15,069 bases of DNA from Acidobacteriota bacterium. Lineage in GTDB: Bacteria; Acidobacteriota; Terriglobia; Terriglobales; Acidobacteriaceae. The notes under the pieces are model-generated. The model saw only the letters and a program-made list of their open reading frames with translations. It ran no database searches and was not told the DNA's origin. Shown in pieces: positions 5,363 to 13,910 of the stretch. Where the stretch lies: positions 1-15,069 of the forward strand of contig JAJXZK010000209.1 in NCBI GenBank assembly GCA_021780095.1. Direction: 5' to 3'. The first letter of the stretch is position 1. Each line of letters opens with the position of its first letter. Made by a program: the position numbers and the translations under genes.

Positions 5363-8146
5363 ATGAGTGCAAGTACCTTAGAGTTTCCGAAAAAAACAAC
5401 GGCAAATAGTAAGAACGGCAAGAATGGTTCGGCGAGTTCCAAGCCGGCGAAAACGCAATACGTCTATTTCTTCGGCGGTGGGTCGGCAGAAGGCAACGGC
5501 AGCATGAAGGAGACCCTGGGAGGCAAAGGCGCGGGCCTGGCCGAGATGACTAATGTTGGCCTGCCTGTGCCTCCGGGCTTCACCATCCAGACGGAAGCAT
5601 GTCGGGAGTATATGAAGGGCGGATTGAGCCCGGAGATCGACACCCAGATGGACACCGCGCTGCAGCGGCTGGAAAAACTGCAGGGCCAGAAGCTGGGACA
5701 AGGCGACAATCCATTGCTGGTCTCGGTGCGCTCGGGCGCAAAGTTCTCCATGCCGGGAATGATGGACACCATTCTGAACCTGGGACTGAATGACAAGTCG
5801 GTGGAGGCGCTGGTTAAGAACACCAACAATCCCCGCTTCGCTTATGACTCGTATCGCCGCTTGATCCAGATGTTTGGCAACGTTGTCCTGGACATCGACA
5901 AGGTAGCTTTTGAAGAAGTTTTTGACGGAATCAAGAAGAAAAAGGGCGCCAAGCTGGACATGGACCTGGATGCGAAAGCGCTCCAGGAGGTGATTGCGGA
6001 ATACAAGAAGTTGATCCGCAAGCACACCAAGATGGATTTCCCGCAGGACCCGCACACGCAACTGGTGATGGCCCGTGATGCCGTGTTCCGTTCGTGGAAT
6101 AACAATCGCGCCAAGACCTATCGCCGCATCAACCAGATCGACGACATGCTGGGCACGGCTGTGAACGTTCAGGCCATGGTGTTCGGCAACCTGGGAGAGA
6201 CCAGCGGAACCGGCGTCGGATTCACGCGCAATCCCGCGACTGGAGAGAACACGTTTTTCGGCGAGTACCTGCTGAACGCGCAGGGTGAAGATGTGGTTTC
6301 CGGCATTCGCACGCCGGAGCCGATCAGCGACCTGCAAAAGCAGATGCCGGACGTCTACCACCAACTGCAGACGCTAACCAGCAAGATGGAAAAGCATTAC
6401 CGCGATGTGCAGGATTTCGAATTCACCATTCAAGAAGGCAAGCTGTACATGCTGCAAACCCGCAATGCGAAGCGCACGGGCCTGGCCGCGGTACACATCG
6501 CGATCGACATGGTGGATGAGAAGCTGATCACGGAAAAGGAAGCCATCTTCCGTGTGGAACCGAATCAGCTGTACGACTTTCTTGTTCCGCGTCTGGATGA
6601 AAAGGACAAGAAGATTGAAGTGCTGGCGACCGGTTTGCCGGCTTCGCCGGGCGCGGCCGTAGGACAGATCGTTTTCAGCGCCGAGGATGCGGTGAAATTT
6701 ACGCAAAACGGCAAGATGAAGTCGGTGATTCTGGTGCGATCTGAAACGACCCCGGAAGACATCGCGGGCATGGAAGTCGCGGCCGGAATTCTGACATCGC
6801 GCGGCGGCATGACCAGTCACGCGGCGGTGGTGACACGCGGCATGGGCAAGTGCTGCGTGGCCGGAGCGGGCGACATCAACGTCAACGAAAAGAAGCAGGA
6901 AATGCGCGTTCTGGGCAAGGTGCTGAAAGAGGGCGACTGGATTTCCATGGACGGAACCACCGGCCGCGTGATCTTCGGCAAGCTGGGCATTCTGCCTGCG
7001 TCGCCGGACGATCCCACACTGGTGCGCTTCATGTCGTGGGTGGATCCGCTCCGTAAACTGAGGGTTCGCGCCAATGCGGACATTCCGCGCGATGCCAAGC
7101 AGGCGATCCAGTTTGGCGCGGAAGGCATCGGACTCTGCCGCACGGAACATATGTTTTTCGCGGAAGATCGGCTGCCGCACATGCAGGCAATGATTCTGGC
7201 GAACAATCTGAAAGAGCGCCAGGCAGCGCTGAAGAAGTTGTTGCCGATGCAGCGGGCGGACTTTACCGGGCTGTTCAAGGCGATGAATGGGCTGCCGGTT
7301 ACGGTGCGGCTGCTGGATCCGCCGCTGCACGAGTTTCTGCCCAAGCGGGAAGATCTGCTGGTAGAAATTGCGCGTTTGGAAATTACCAAGCCGCGTTCGC
7401 CGAAACTGAAAACGCTGCACACCTTGCTGCATCGCGTGGAAGAACTGCATGAGACGAATCCCATGCTGGGACTGCGCGGTTGCCGTTTGGGAATTGCCTT
7501 TCCTGAGGTGACTGAGATGCAGGCACGCGCGATTTTTGAGGCGGCGGTGGCTGTCAAGAAGTCGGGCAAGGATGTGAAGGTGGAAGTGATGATTCCGCTG
7601 ATCAGCACCATTGAGGAAATGAAGAACCAGGCTGCTATTATTCGCCGCATCGCCCGGCAGGTTTTCTCTGAAAAGGACGAGTCTGTGGAGTACCTGGTGG
7701 GAACGATGATCGAGCTGCCGCGCGCTGCGCTGGTGGCCGATCAGATCGCGCAGGAGGCGGAATTCTTCAGCTTCGGGACTAACGACCTGACGCAGACGAC
7801 GTTCGGCATCTCTCGCGATGATATCAACCAGTTCCTGCCGGCGTATATCGGTCAGGGAATCTTCAAGCAGGATCCGTTCGCGGTGCTGGACCAAGAGGGT
7901 GTGGGGCAGTTGTTGAAGACGGCGGTCGCCAAGGGACGCGAAAGCCGGGTGGCGTTGAAGCTGGGGATTTGCGGCGAGCATGGCGGAGAACCGGAGTCGG
8001 TGAAATTCTGCCACAGAATCGGGCTCAACTATGTTTCGTGCTCTCCGTTCCGGTTGCTGACGGCGCGCCTTGCGGCGGCTCAGGCAGCGGTGGAAGAAGC
8101 TCGTGCCAAGCAGACCGGCGCGGCCTCGACGGGCGACACGCGATAG
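5363..8146 (+). CDS. ppdK: Pyruvate, phosphate dikinase
   Basis: This cytosolic enzyme interconverts PEP + AMP + PPi and pyruvate + ATP + Pi, linking glycolysis and gluconeogenesis. It has 927 residues from ATG 5363, with GAGG 7 nt upstream; the frame is open further left but that part is not protein-like. Domains in order: a Gly/Ser/Lys-rich N-terminal extension (about 1-32), the ATP-grasp domain with GGKGAGLAEM (53-62) and R123, the phosphohistidine swivel domain with GGMTSHAA (T484, catalytic H486), and the C-terminal PEP/pyruvate barrel with GTNDLTQTT (from 805) and catalytic C870 in LGICGEHGG. These match R92, H455 and C831 of Clostridium symbiosum PPDK with consistent offsets. The TSH motif is the one whose Thr is phosphorylated by PPDK regulatory proteins in other organisms. 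It appears to be monocistronic, behind its own structured leader. All key residues are intact. Confidence 0.97.
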   Translation: MSASTLEFPKKTTANSKNGKNGSASSKPAKTQYVYFFGGGSAEGNGSMKETLGGKGAGLAEMTNVGLPVPPGFTIQTEACREYMKGGLSPEIDTQMDTALQRLEKLQGQKLGQGDNPLLVSVRSGAKFSMPGMMDTILNLGLNDKSVEALVKNTNNPRFAYDSYRRLIQMFGNVVLDIDKVAFEEVFDGIKKKKGAKLDMDLDAKALQEVIAEYKKLIRKHTKMDFPQDPHTQLVMARDAVFRSWNNNRAKTYRRINQIDDMLGTAVNVQAMVFGNLGETSGTGVGFTRNPATGENTFFGEYLLNAQGEDVVSGIRTPEPISDLQKQMPDVYHQLQTLTSKMEKHYRDVQDFEFTIQEGKLYMLQTRNAKRTGLAAVHIAIDMVDEKLITEKEAIFRVEPNQLYDFLVPRLDEKDKKIEVLATGLPASPGAAVGQIVFSAEDAVKFTQNGKMKSVILVRSETTPEDIAGMEVAAGILTSRGGMTSHAAVVTRGMGKCCVAGAGDINVNEKKQEMRVLGKVLKEGDWISMDGTTGRVIFGKLGILPASPDDPTLVRFMSWVDPLRKLRVRANADIPRDAKQAIQFGAEGIGLCRTEHMFFAEDRLPHMQAMILANNLKERQAALKKLLPMQRADFTGLFKAMNGLPVTVRLLDPPLHEFLPKREDLLVEIARLEITKPRSPKLKTLHTLLHRVEELHETNPMLGLRGCRLGIAFPEVTEMQARAIFEAAVAVKKSGKDVKVEVMIPLISTIEEMKNQAAIIRRIARQVFSEKDESVEYLVGTMIELPRAALVADQIAQEAEFFSFGTNDLTQTTFGISRDDINQFLPAYIGQGIFKQDPFAVLDQEGVGQLLKTAVAKGRESRVALKLGICGEHGGEPESVKFCHRIGLNYVSCSPFRLLTARLAAAQAAVEEARAKQTGAASTGDTR

Positions 8147-8251
8147 AGAACCTTATTAGCTTTGTACGAATGCAGTGAATGATGTATCTGGCCGCATGCA
8201 GCCTTTCTGAAATGGAAGTTTGTGTGCGGCAAGTTTTTTGTGTGTAGATGC

Positions 8252-8287
8252 AATCCCACGTCTCAGAAGCTAGACCTGGGGCACCCA
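8252..8287 (+). repeat. Hairpin repeat, copy 1 (AATCCCA...TGGGGCACCCA)
   Basis: This 36-bp element matches the copy at 9113-9148 at 33 of 36 positions. Its arms CCCACGTCTC (8255-8264) and TAGACCTGGG (8271-8280) pair imperfectly (8 of 10) around an AGAAGC loop. It ends 19 nt before the start of the nuclease-like gene. Confidence 0.75.
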
Positions 8288-8306
8288 TCACCCGAGGGAT
8301 GTCTTC

Positions 8307-8936
8307 ATGAAAACCAAATCCGAGGGTTTGTTTGAAGGGTTTCTCTCCACTAACAATCTCCCTTTCGAGAAGATCAAGGAGGACGAGACGCCCAGGCCCG
8401 ATTACCGCGTCTCGTTCGGTGGCTGCGTGATCATCTTCGAGATAAAGGAACTGGCGGAGGATGGGAATTTCGGCGTGGTCAAAGATCCGACCTACCCCCA
8501 AATCAAGAGCAGTTCGCGCACCCTTGGCCGTCATATCCGGCGCACGATCAACGACTCAAAGAAGCAGATCCAATTCGGGGCCGATCAAGGAATTCCCTCG
8601 ATTCTTGTGATTTACAACAACATCGATCCGGTCTTTCAGGCCTTCGGCACTGAGCCCATGGATTTCACTGCCGCGATGTATGGCGCATACACGATCTTAA
8701 GAGACAGAGAATCCACAACCCCGTCGCATTGGTTCAACGGAAAAGACCGGATGCTTCGAGAGAGCCAGAACACGTCATTCAGCGCCGTCGGCCATCTGTG
8801 CGACCTTGGTGGAACAACTACAGTCACGCTGTACGAGAACGTCTTCGCAAAGATCAAGGTTCCCTACAGCCAGTTGCCCGCGTGCTTCGATGTGCGCCGT
8901 TTCGACGTGTCAACCGACCCCCTGATCGTGCCTTAG
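8307..8936 (+). CDS. Hypothetical protein with PD-(D/E)XK nuclease-like core
   Basis: I do not recognise this 209-residue protein as a named family. It contains RPDYRVSF (D32) followed after a beta-strand-like segment by FEIKE (E45, K47), the spacing expected of the D...ExK catalytic core of restriction-endonuclease-like folds. A polar helix follows (about 76-92, with K85, K86 and Q87) and then the hydrophobic strand SILVIYNN (98-105), again consistent with that fold. No signal peptide or membrane segment is seen. The start is ATG 8307, with GAGG 9 nt upstream. It stands alone between ppdK and glpK, bracketed by hairpin repeats, and base composition looks less GC-rich than its neighbours, so recent acquisition is plausible. 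No methyltransferase or toxin-antitoxin partner is adjacent. Nuclease activity is an inference from the motif only. Confidence 0.75.
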   Translation: MKTKSEGLFEGFLSTNNLPFEKIKEDETPRPDYRVSFGGCVIIFEIKELAEDGNFGVVKDPTYPQIKSSSRTLGRHIRRTINDSKKQIQFGADQGIPSILVIYNNIDPVFQAFGTEPMDFTAAMYGAYTILRDRESTTPSHWFNGKDRMLRESQNTSFSAVGHLCDLGGTTTVTLYENVFAKIKVPYSQLPACFDVRRFDVSTDPLIVP

Positions 8937-9007
8937 GCGGGTCGCGGGCTGGGAGATGATGCTATATAGGTCAGAGAATGCCGTTAGTTTGAGGGATGCA
9001 CATCTTC

Positions 9008-9064
9008 AATCCCACTCAAGCCCACCCTTCGCCAAGCTCAGGCAGGCTTTGAATGGGGCACCCC
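9008..9064 (+). repeat. Hairpin repeat, copy 2 (variant with long loop)
   Basis: This copy has the same ends as the others, AATCCCA at the left and TGGGGCACCC at the right, with a different, longer interior. CCCACTCAAGCC (9011-9022) pairs imperfectly with GGCTTTGAATGGG (9045-9057). It is probably a diverged or composite member of the same family. Confidence 0.5.
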
Positions 9065-9111
9065 GGCATCCAGGGGATACGCGGTAGCGCCACGACTGCA
9101 TGACGGGTGGA

Positions 9112-9141
9112 AAATCCCAGGTCTCAGAGGCGAGACCTGGG
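9112..9141 (-). terminator. Possible glpK terminator made from the hairpin repeat
   Basis: Read on the minus strand, the perfect 10-bp stem of the repeat lies 39 nt after the glpK stop and is followed by ATTTTCC. The short T-run makes it a weak candidate terminator for the xylB-glpK transcript. Confidence 0.4.
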
Positions 9142-9148
9142 GCACCCA
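9113..9148 (+). repeat. Hairpin repeat, copy 3 (perfect stem)
   Basis: CCCAGGTCTC (9116-9125) and GAGACCTGGG (9132-9141) form a perfect 10-bp stem around AGAGGC, followed by GCACCCA. It matches copy 1 at 33 of 36 positions. Where the copies differ, this one keeps pairing and copy 1 does not. Confidence 0.8.
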
Positions 9149-9180
9149 GCATCCCCGCGCCAAGTCTCTCTTTTGCGTTG

Positions 9181-10683
9181 TCAGCTGCGGGTGCGGTGGA
9201 TGGCTTGATGCCATGCGGCCATCTTGCGCCGTCGTTCTTCGGGGTCGGAGTGCGGATCGAAGCGGCGCGACTCACACCATTGGCGCTCCAGCTCTTCTAC
9301 GTTGGACCAGAGGCCCGCGCCGAGGCCTGCGAGATAACAGGCTCCCAACGCGGTGGCTTCCGAGGTTTGCGAGCGCACGATGGGGATGCCGAGCACGTCG
9401 GCCTGCATCTGCATGAGCAGATCGTTGGTGGAAGCGCCGCCATCGACGCGAAGCTCGTGGACGCGCAGACCGTCGGCAGAACCGTCCGCATTGGTTTCCA
9501 TGGCTCGCACAATATCCGCAACCTGAAACGTGATGCCTTCGAGTGCAGCGCGGGCCAGGTGAGCGCGCGTTGCGCCGCGCGTGAGGCCGAAGATAGCGCC
9601 GCGCGCGTGCGGGTCCCAGTGAGGCGCGCCAAGGCCGGTGAGCGCGGGCACGAAGATGACGCCGCCGCTGTCGGGAACGGAGGCCGCGAGGGCTTCCACC
9701 TCGGGCGCGCTGTTGAGGATGCCGAGGCCATCGCGCAACCACTGAATGGCCGCTCCGGCGACGAAGATGCTGCCTTCGAGCGCGTAGTGGGTTTCGCCGG
9801 CGATGCGCCAGGCGATGGTGGTGAGCAGCCGGTGGGGCGAGCGAACCGGCGTGGTGCCTGTCTGGAGCATCAGGAAGCAGCCGGTGCCGTAGGTATTTTT
9901 TGCCATGCCGGGGCGGAGGCACATTTGTCCGAACAGCGCGGCCTGCTGATCGCCGGCGATGCCGGTGATTTTTCCGTTGGGAAGAAGTTCGCTCGCGACG
10001 GCGAGGTTGCCGCTGGAGTCGACGACCTGCGGCAGCATGGAGCGGGGGATGTCGAAGATGTCGAGTAGCTCCTGATCCCATGCGAGCTTGTGGATGTTGA
10101 AGAGCAGGGTGCGCGAGGCGTTGGAGACGTCGGTGATGTGGCGACGGCCGCCGGTGAGTTTCCAAATGAGCCAGCTGTCGACGTTGCCGAAGGCGAGCTG
10201 GCCAGCCTGCGCCTGTGCGCGCGCGCCGGGAACATGCTTGAGTATCCAGCGAATTTTGCTGGCGGAGAAGTAGGCATCGAGGACGAGGCCGGTTTTCTCT
10301 GAGACGAGCGATTCGATATTGCGGCCGTTGTGTTCGGTGGCGGCGATCTGGGCGCAATCTTCGGCGGTGCGGCGATCCTGCCAGGCGATGGCGTTGGCGA
10401 TGGGGCGACCGGTCGCTCGCTCCCACACGAGGGTGGTTTCGCGCTGGTTGGTGATGCCGATGCAGTGAATGGCGGCGGGGTCGAGGCCAGCGTCGCCGAG
10501 AACAGCGCGCACAGCTGCGGACTGCGAGGACCAGATGGCTTCAGGGTCTTGTTCCACCCAGCCGGGCTGCGGATAAATCTGCGGCAGCTCCCGCTGGGCA
10601 ATGTGGGAGAGCGTGCCGTCGTCGCGCATCAACACGGCGCGCGAGCTGCTGGTTCCCTGATCGAGTCCTAGGATGACGGCCAT
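9181..10683 (-). CDS. glpK: Glycerol kinase
   Basis: This cytosolic enzyme phosphorylates glycerol with ATP to sn-glycerol 3-phosphate. It has 500 residues, the normal length. The FGGY features are intact: phosphate-binding DQGTSSSR (8-15), glycerol-binding R81-E82 in NQRETT, WQDRRT (101-106), LDAYFSASK with Y138 (135-143), catalytic D245 in [17 protein letters not shown], and the C-terminal [12 protein letters not shown] signature. NQRETT and [11 protein letters not shown] separate glycerol kinase from other FGGY enzymes. ATG 10683 has no clear Shine-Dalgarno site and lies only 9 nt after the xylB stop, so its translation is probably coupled to xylB. No glycerol facilitator (glpF) or glycerol-3-phosphate dehydrogenase (glpD) is adjacent. 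Confidence 0.96.
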   Translation of the reverse strand: MAVILGLDQGTSSSRAVLMRDDGTLSHIAQRELPQIYPQPGWVEQDPEAIWSSQSAAVRAVLGDAGLDPAAIHCIGITNQRETTLVWERATGRPIANAIAWQDRRTAEDCAQIAATEHNGRNIESLVSEKTGLVLDAYFSASKIRWILKHVPGARAQAQAGQLAFGNVDSWLIWKLTGGRRHITDVSNASRTLLFNIHKLAWDQELLDIFDIPRSMLPQVVDSSGNLAVASELLPNGKITGIAGDQQAALFGQMCLRPGMAKNTYGTGCFLMLQTGTTPVRSPHRLLTTIAWRIAGETHYALEGSIFVAGAAIQWLRDGLGILNSAPEVEALAASVPDSGGVIFVPALTGLGAPHWDPHARGAIFGLTRGATRAHLARAALEGITFQVADIVRAMETNADGSADGLRVHELRVDGGASTNDLLMQMQADVLGIPIVRSQTSEATALGACYLAGLGAGLWSNVEELERQWCESRRFDPHSDPEERRRKMAAWHQAIHRTRS

Positions 10684-10692
10684 GTTCGTGGA

Positions 10693-12186
10693 TCAAGCGC
10701 GCAAACTGGCTAGCGCGGGATACAGTTTGCGATAGGTTTGATAGCCGCGGTCATAAACTGCGACGGCGGCGGGATCGGGACGAATGGTTTCCGCAACGCG
10801 GATGGACGATTCGCAAGCAACGTCGATGTCCGACCACGCACCTGCGCCGACACCGGCGAGCAATGCCGCACCGTATGCCCCACCTTCTTCGGCGACGAGC
10901 AGTTCGACAGGGCGGCCGTAGATGTCGGCTTGAATCTGCCGCCAGAGTGGACCGCGCGCGCCGCCGCCGCCGAGACGCACACCGCGGACGGGAATGCCAA
11001 GCTCAGCAAACAAAGTGAACGTATCGCGCAGACTGTAGGCGACGCCTTCCAACACGGCGCGGACGAGGTGCGGCTGGCGGTGACTTGCGGTGAGGCCGAT
11101 GAAAGCGGCGCGGACGTCGGGATCGAGATGCGGCGTGCGCTCGCCGAAAAGGTAGGGCGCCCAGAAGACGCCATCGCTACCGGCAGGGGCTTCGGCGGCG
11201 AGGGTCATTAGCTGCTCATAGGGAGCGGGTTGATATTGCGCGCCGGCACCGATGACATCGCGAAACCAGCGCAACGAGAGGCCTGCAGCCTGGGTGACTC
11301 CCATAACGTGCCAGCGTCCGGGCACGGCGTGGCAGAAGGTGTGGAGACGGCCGAGGGGATCGCGGATTGGCGCATCAGTTGCGGCGAAGACGACGCCCGA
11401 GGTGCCGATGGTGGCGCTGACGGAACCGGGCTTGAGAATTCCCATGCCAACCGCGCCTGCACCCTGATCGCCAGCACCGGCAACGATAGGCGTGCCGACG
11501 GCGAGGCCTGTAGCGGCAGCGGCGGATTTGCTGACAGTGGCGCATACGTCGGCGGACTCAAACAACTGCGGCAGCCATTCCATGGGAACGCCGGAAGCTT
11601 CGGCCATAGGAACGGACCAACGCCGGTGCGTGACGTCGAGCAAGAGCGTGCCAGAGGCTTCCTGCACATCCATAGCATAGACTCCGCTCAGGCGAAAGCG
11701 AACATAATCCTTCGGGCAAAGGATGTGGGCGATGCGGGAGAAAATCTCCGGCTCATGCTCGCGGACCCAGAGAATCTTTGTCAGCGTGAAGTTGGGAAGC
11801 GCGGGATTGCAGGTGAGCTCGATGACGTGCTCGCGGCCAAGTTTTGCGTGCAGCCAGTCGCACTCGGGACCGCTGCGGGTGTCGCACCAAATCAGCGAAG
11901 GGCGAAGGACTTGTCCGTCGGCATCGAGCAGGACAGCTCCGTGCATTTGTCCGGTCAGGCCGACGGCGGCGATGTCAGCCGGTGAACACGCAGCGGCGGC
12001 CAGAACGGTGCGGATCGATTCCTGGGAGGCGCGCCACCAGTCTTCCGGGTCTTGCTCTGCCCAGCCGGGAAATTTGGACTGGAAGGGCACGTGTTCCGTG
12101 GCGTGGGAGGCAACAACTTTTCCGGACTCATTGATCAGAACGGCGCGGGAACCGCCGGTGCCAACATCAATTCCTAAAAAGAGCAC
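10693..12186 (-). CDS. xylB: Xylulokinase (FGGY family)
   Basis: This cytosolic enzyme phosphorylates D-xylulose with ATP to xylulose 5-phosphate, feeding the pentose phosphate pathway. The chosen start is GTG at 12186 because AGGAG lies 6 nt upstream and the product then opens directly with the ATPase strand FLGIDVGT. The longer frame from 12276 adds 30 residues without homology-like content. The product is 497 residues, typical for the family. Visible motifs are D7 in IDVGTGGSR, the xylulokinase-type GQMHG (79-83), WCDTR (100-104), catalytic D240 in AGAGDQGAGAVGMG, GTSGVV, and GGGARGPLWRQIQAD near the C-terminus. It is first gene of a pair with glpK and divergent from the permease gene. No xylose isomerase or xylose transporter is present. 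Another pentulose or polyol substrate cannot be excluded. Confidence 0.9.
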   Translation of the reverse strand: MLFLGIDVGTGGSRAVLINESGKVVASHATEHVPFQSKFPGWAEQDPEDWWRASQESIRTVLAAAACSPADIAAVGLTGQMHGAVLLDADGQVLRPSLIWCDTRSGPECDWLHAKLGREHVIELTCNPALPNFTLTKILWVREHEPEIFSRIAHILCPKDYVRFRLSGVYAMDVQEASGTLLLDVTHRRWSVPMAEASGVPMEWLPQLFESADVCATVSKSAAAATGLAVGTPIVAGAGDQGAGAVGMGILKPGSVSATIGTSGVVFAATDAPIRDPLGRLHTFCHAVPGRWHVMGVTQAAGLSLRWFRDVIGAGAQYQPAPYEQLMTLAAEAPAGSDGVFWAPYLFGERTPHLDPDVRAAFIGLTASHRQPHLVRAVLEGVAYSLRDTFTLFAELGIPVRGVRLGGGGARGPLWRQIQADIYGRPVELLVAEEGGAYGAALLAGVGAGAWSDIDVACESSIRVAETIRPDPAAVAVYDRGYQTYRKLYPALASLRA

Positions 12187-12398
12187 AAGATTCTCCTGGC
12201 TGAAGTGTCGGGCAGTTTGGAGCGAATTGCAAAAAATGCTCAGGTTGGTGGAAGGCCGAATGCGACAAAACGGCAAATTTCAATGACTGCCTGAGGATAG
12301 GCCAAAACGTTGAGGCTCGACAATGCCGAGTGGGAACGGCCGAAGATCGCGGCAAAAAGCATTGCGCCAAACGCGTCGCGTCTCTATGTTGTGTACAT
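12187..12398. other. Divergent intergenic region between xylB and the permease
   Basis: These 212 bp must hold the promoters for xylB-glpK (leftward) and the permease (rightward). I could not identify convincing -35/-10 pairs or an operator. Confidence 0.4.
12193..12197 (-). promoter_or_regulatory. Shine-Dalgarno site fixing the xylB start
   Basis: AGGAG on the minus strand, 6 nt before GTG 12186. It decides for the internal GTG over the upstream start at 12276. Confidence 0.75.
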
Positions 12399-13910
12399 AT
12401 GACCCTGAACCCTGCTGGGGATGAAGAAGAGAAGTCTGGAGCGCGACATTTCACCCGCGGTTTGGGGCTGTTCGACTCGTCGATGATTGTCATTGGCATC
12501 ATGGTGGGCTCCGGCATTTTTATTGTGCCGGCGGAAATGGCTCGCCTGATCGCCAGCCCGGGATGGCTGCTGGTGGCCTGGGTGGTGACCGGCGTGCTAA
12601 CCGTGACCGCTGGGCTGACGTACGGCGAGTTGGCGGCGATGATGCCAGAGGCTGGCGGGATGTACGTCTACCTGCGCGAGGCATTTTCTCCGCTGATCGG
12701 CTTCCTGTATGGCTGGACGCTTTGGACGGTGATCCAGACGGGGACGATTGCGGCGGTTGCGATTGCGTTTGCGCGGTTTGCAGGAGTGCTGATGCCTTCC
12801 GTTGCTGACAATCATTACCTAGTTGCGCCGGTACACGTGTTTAGAAATTATTTCCTTTCGCTGTCGACGACGCAACTGCTGGCGATTGCGATTATTGTGC
12901 TGCTGACGTTTGCCAACAGTCTTGGGCTGAACTATGGTCGCATCCTGCAAAATATTTTTACCGTCGCCAAAATTGGGGCGTTGGCGGCGCTGGTGGTGCT
13001 GGGGTGCACGATCGGCGTTCATCATGCGGCGGTGATGGAAAATTTCCATCATTTCTGGTCGGTGCGCCAACCCATTTCATTTGCCCGTGGGATGGATGCT
13101 TCGACGGGAGTGGGAATGTTTTTGGTGATCTGCATTGCGCAATCAGGATCATTGTTTGCGGCGGATGCGTGGCACGACATTACGTTTGTCGCGGCGGAGG
13201 TGAAGAATCCCGCGCGCAACTTACCGTTGGCCCTTGGCCTTGGGACTTCATCGGTGATCGTGCTGTACCTGTTGGCGAACATCGCCTATCTTTGCACGCT
13301 GCCATTGAGCGCGATTCAGCATGCGCCCGCCGATCGCGTGGCGACGGCGGCTCTGCAGAGTATTTATCCGTACGCGGGAGCGGCACTGATGGCGATTGCG
13401 ATTATGGTGTCAACCTTTGGCACAGTGAATGCAATGACCCTGGCCGGTGCGCGCGTGTTTTACGCGATGGCGCATGATGGGCTGTTTTTTCAACAGGCAG
13501 GCAGATTGAATCGCGCACGTGTTCCTGGCTGGGGATTGGCGATCCAGGGAATCTGGACCGCGTTTCTGGTGCTGCCGCGCACCTGGAATCCAATCACGCA
13601 GCAATATGGAAATCTCTACAGCAATTTGCTGGATTATGTGATTTCCGCAGCGTTGCTGTTCTACATTCTGACCATCGGCGGTGTGATTCGGCTGCGGATC
13701 AAGCGGCCGGATGCGAATCGACCGTATCGCGTGTGGGGATATCCATGGCTACCACTGCTGTATATTGCGGGCGGCAGCGTGATTGTGGTGGTGCTTTTCG
13801 TGTATCGCCCGGCGACAACATGGCCGGGTCTGGCGATTGTTGCGGCGGGTGTTCCCATCTATGCGGCCATGCGCTGGCGGAACAAGACGAGCTCGTCGCG
13901 ATTGCTTTAG
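12399..13910 (+). CDS. APC-superfamily amino-acid permease
   Basis: This inner-membrane transporter has 503 residues and about 12 hydrophobic helices. The first helix carries GSGIF (37-41) in the context VGSGIFIVPAEMA, the unwound substrate-binding segment typical of APC/LAT-type exchangers. Other family-like stretches are TYGELAAMMPEAGGMYVY, EVKNPARNLPLA, and ARVFYAMAHDGLFF in the eighth-to-ninth-helix region. The start is taken at ATG 12399 because the longer frame from GTG 12330 adds 23 residues, including three Cys, that do not look like part of the family. No good ribosome binding site is seen for either. The substrate cannot be read from sequence; amino-acid uptake or exchange is the family expectation. 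Its stop overlaps the stop of trmJ on the opposite strand. Confidence 0.9.
   Translation: MTLNPAGDEEEKSGARHFTRGLGLFDSSMIVIGIMVGSGIFIVPAEMARLIASPGWLLVAWVVTGVLTVTAGLTYGELAAMMPEAGGMYVYLREAFSPLIGFLYGWTLWTVIQTGTIAAVAIAFARFAGVLMPSVADNHYLVAPVHVFRNYFLSLSTTQLLAIAIIVLLTFANSLGLNYGRILQNIFTVAKIGALAALVVLGCTIGVHHAAVMENFHHFWSVRQPISFARGMDASTGVGMFLVICIAQSGSLFAADAWHDITFVAAEVKNPARNLPLALGLGTSSVIVLYLLANIAYLCTLPLSAIQHAPADRVATAALQSIYPYAGAALMAIAIMVSTFGTVNAMTLAGARVFYAMAHDGLFFQQAGRLNRARVPGWGLAIQGIWTAFLVLPRTWNPITQQYGNLYSNLLDYVISAALLFYILTIGGVIRLRIKRPDANRPYRVWGYPWLPLLYIAGGSVIVVVLFVYRPATTWPGLAIVAAGVPIYAAMRWRNKTSSSRLL

Noticed and set aside
5378..8014. Two long minus-strand open frames (328 and 546 codons) opposite ppdK
   Set aside because: They lie entirely antisense to a gene with intact catalytic motifs. 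Their products are His/Gln/Arg-rich with no recognisable motif, as expected from the complement of GC-biased codons.
8307..8936. REP-associated tyrosine (RAYT/Y1) transposase as identity of the repeat-flanked gene
   Set aside because: No HUH or Y1 catalytic motif is present; the visible motif is D...ExK.
8252..9148. CRISPR array from the repeated hairpins
   Set aside because: The three copies are unevenly spaced (about 720 and 50 bp apart), differ in length, and no cas gene is near.
9100..10068. 322-codon plus-strand open frame opposite glpK, plus other long frames across glpK and xylB
   Set aside because: They are shadows of two well-conserved kinases. Their products are repetitive Ala/Gly/Arg/Asp strings without domain motifs.
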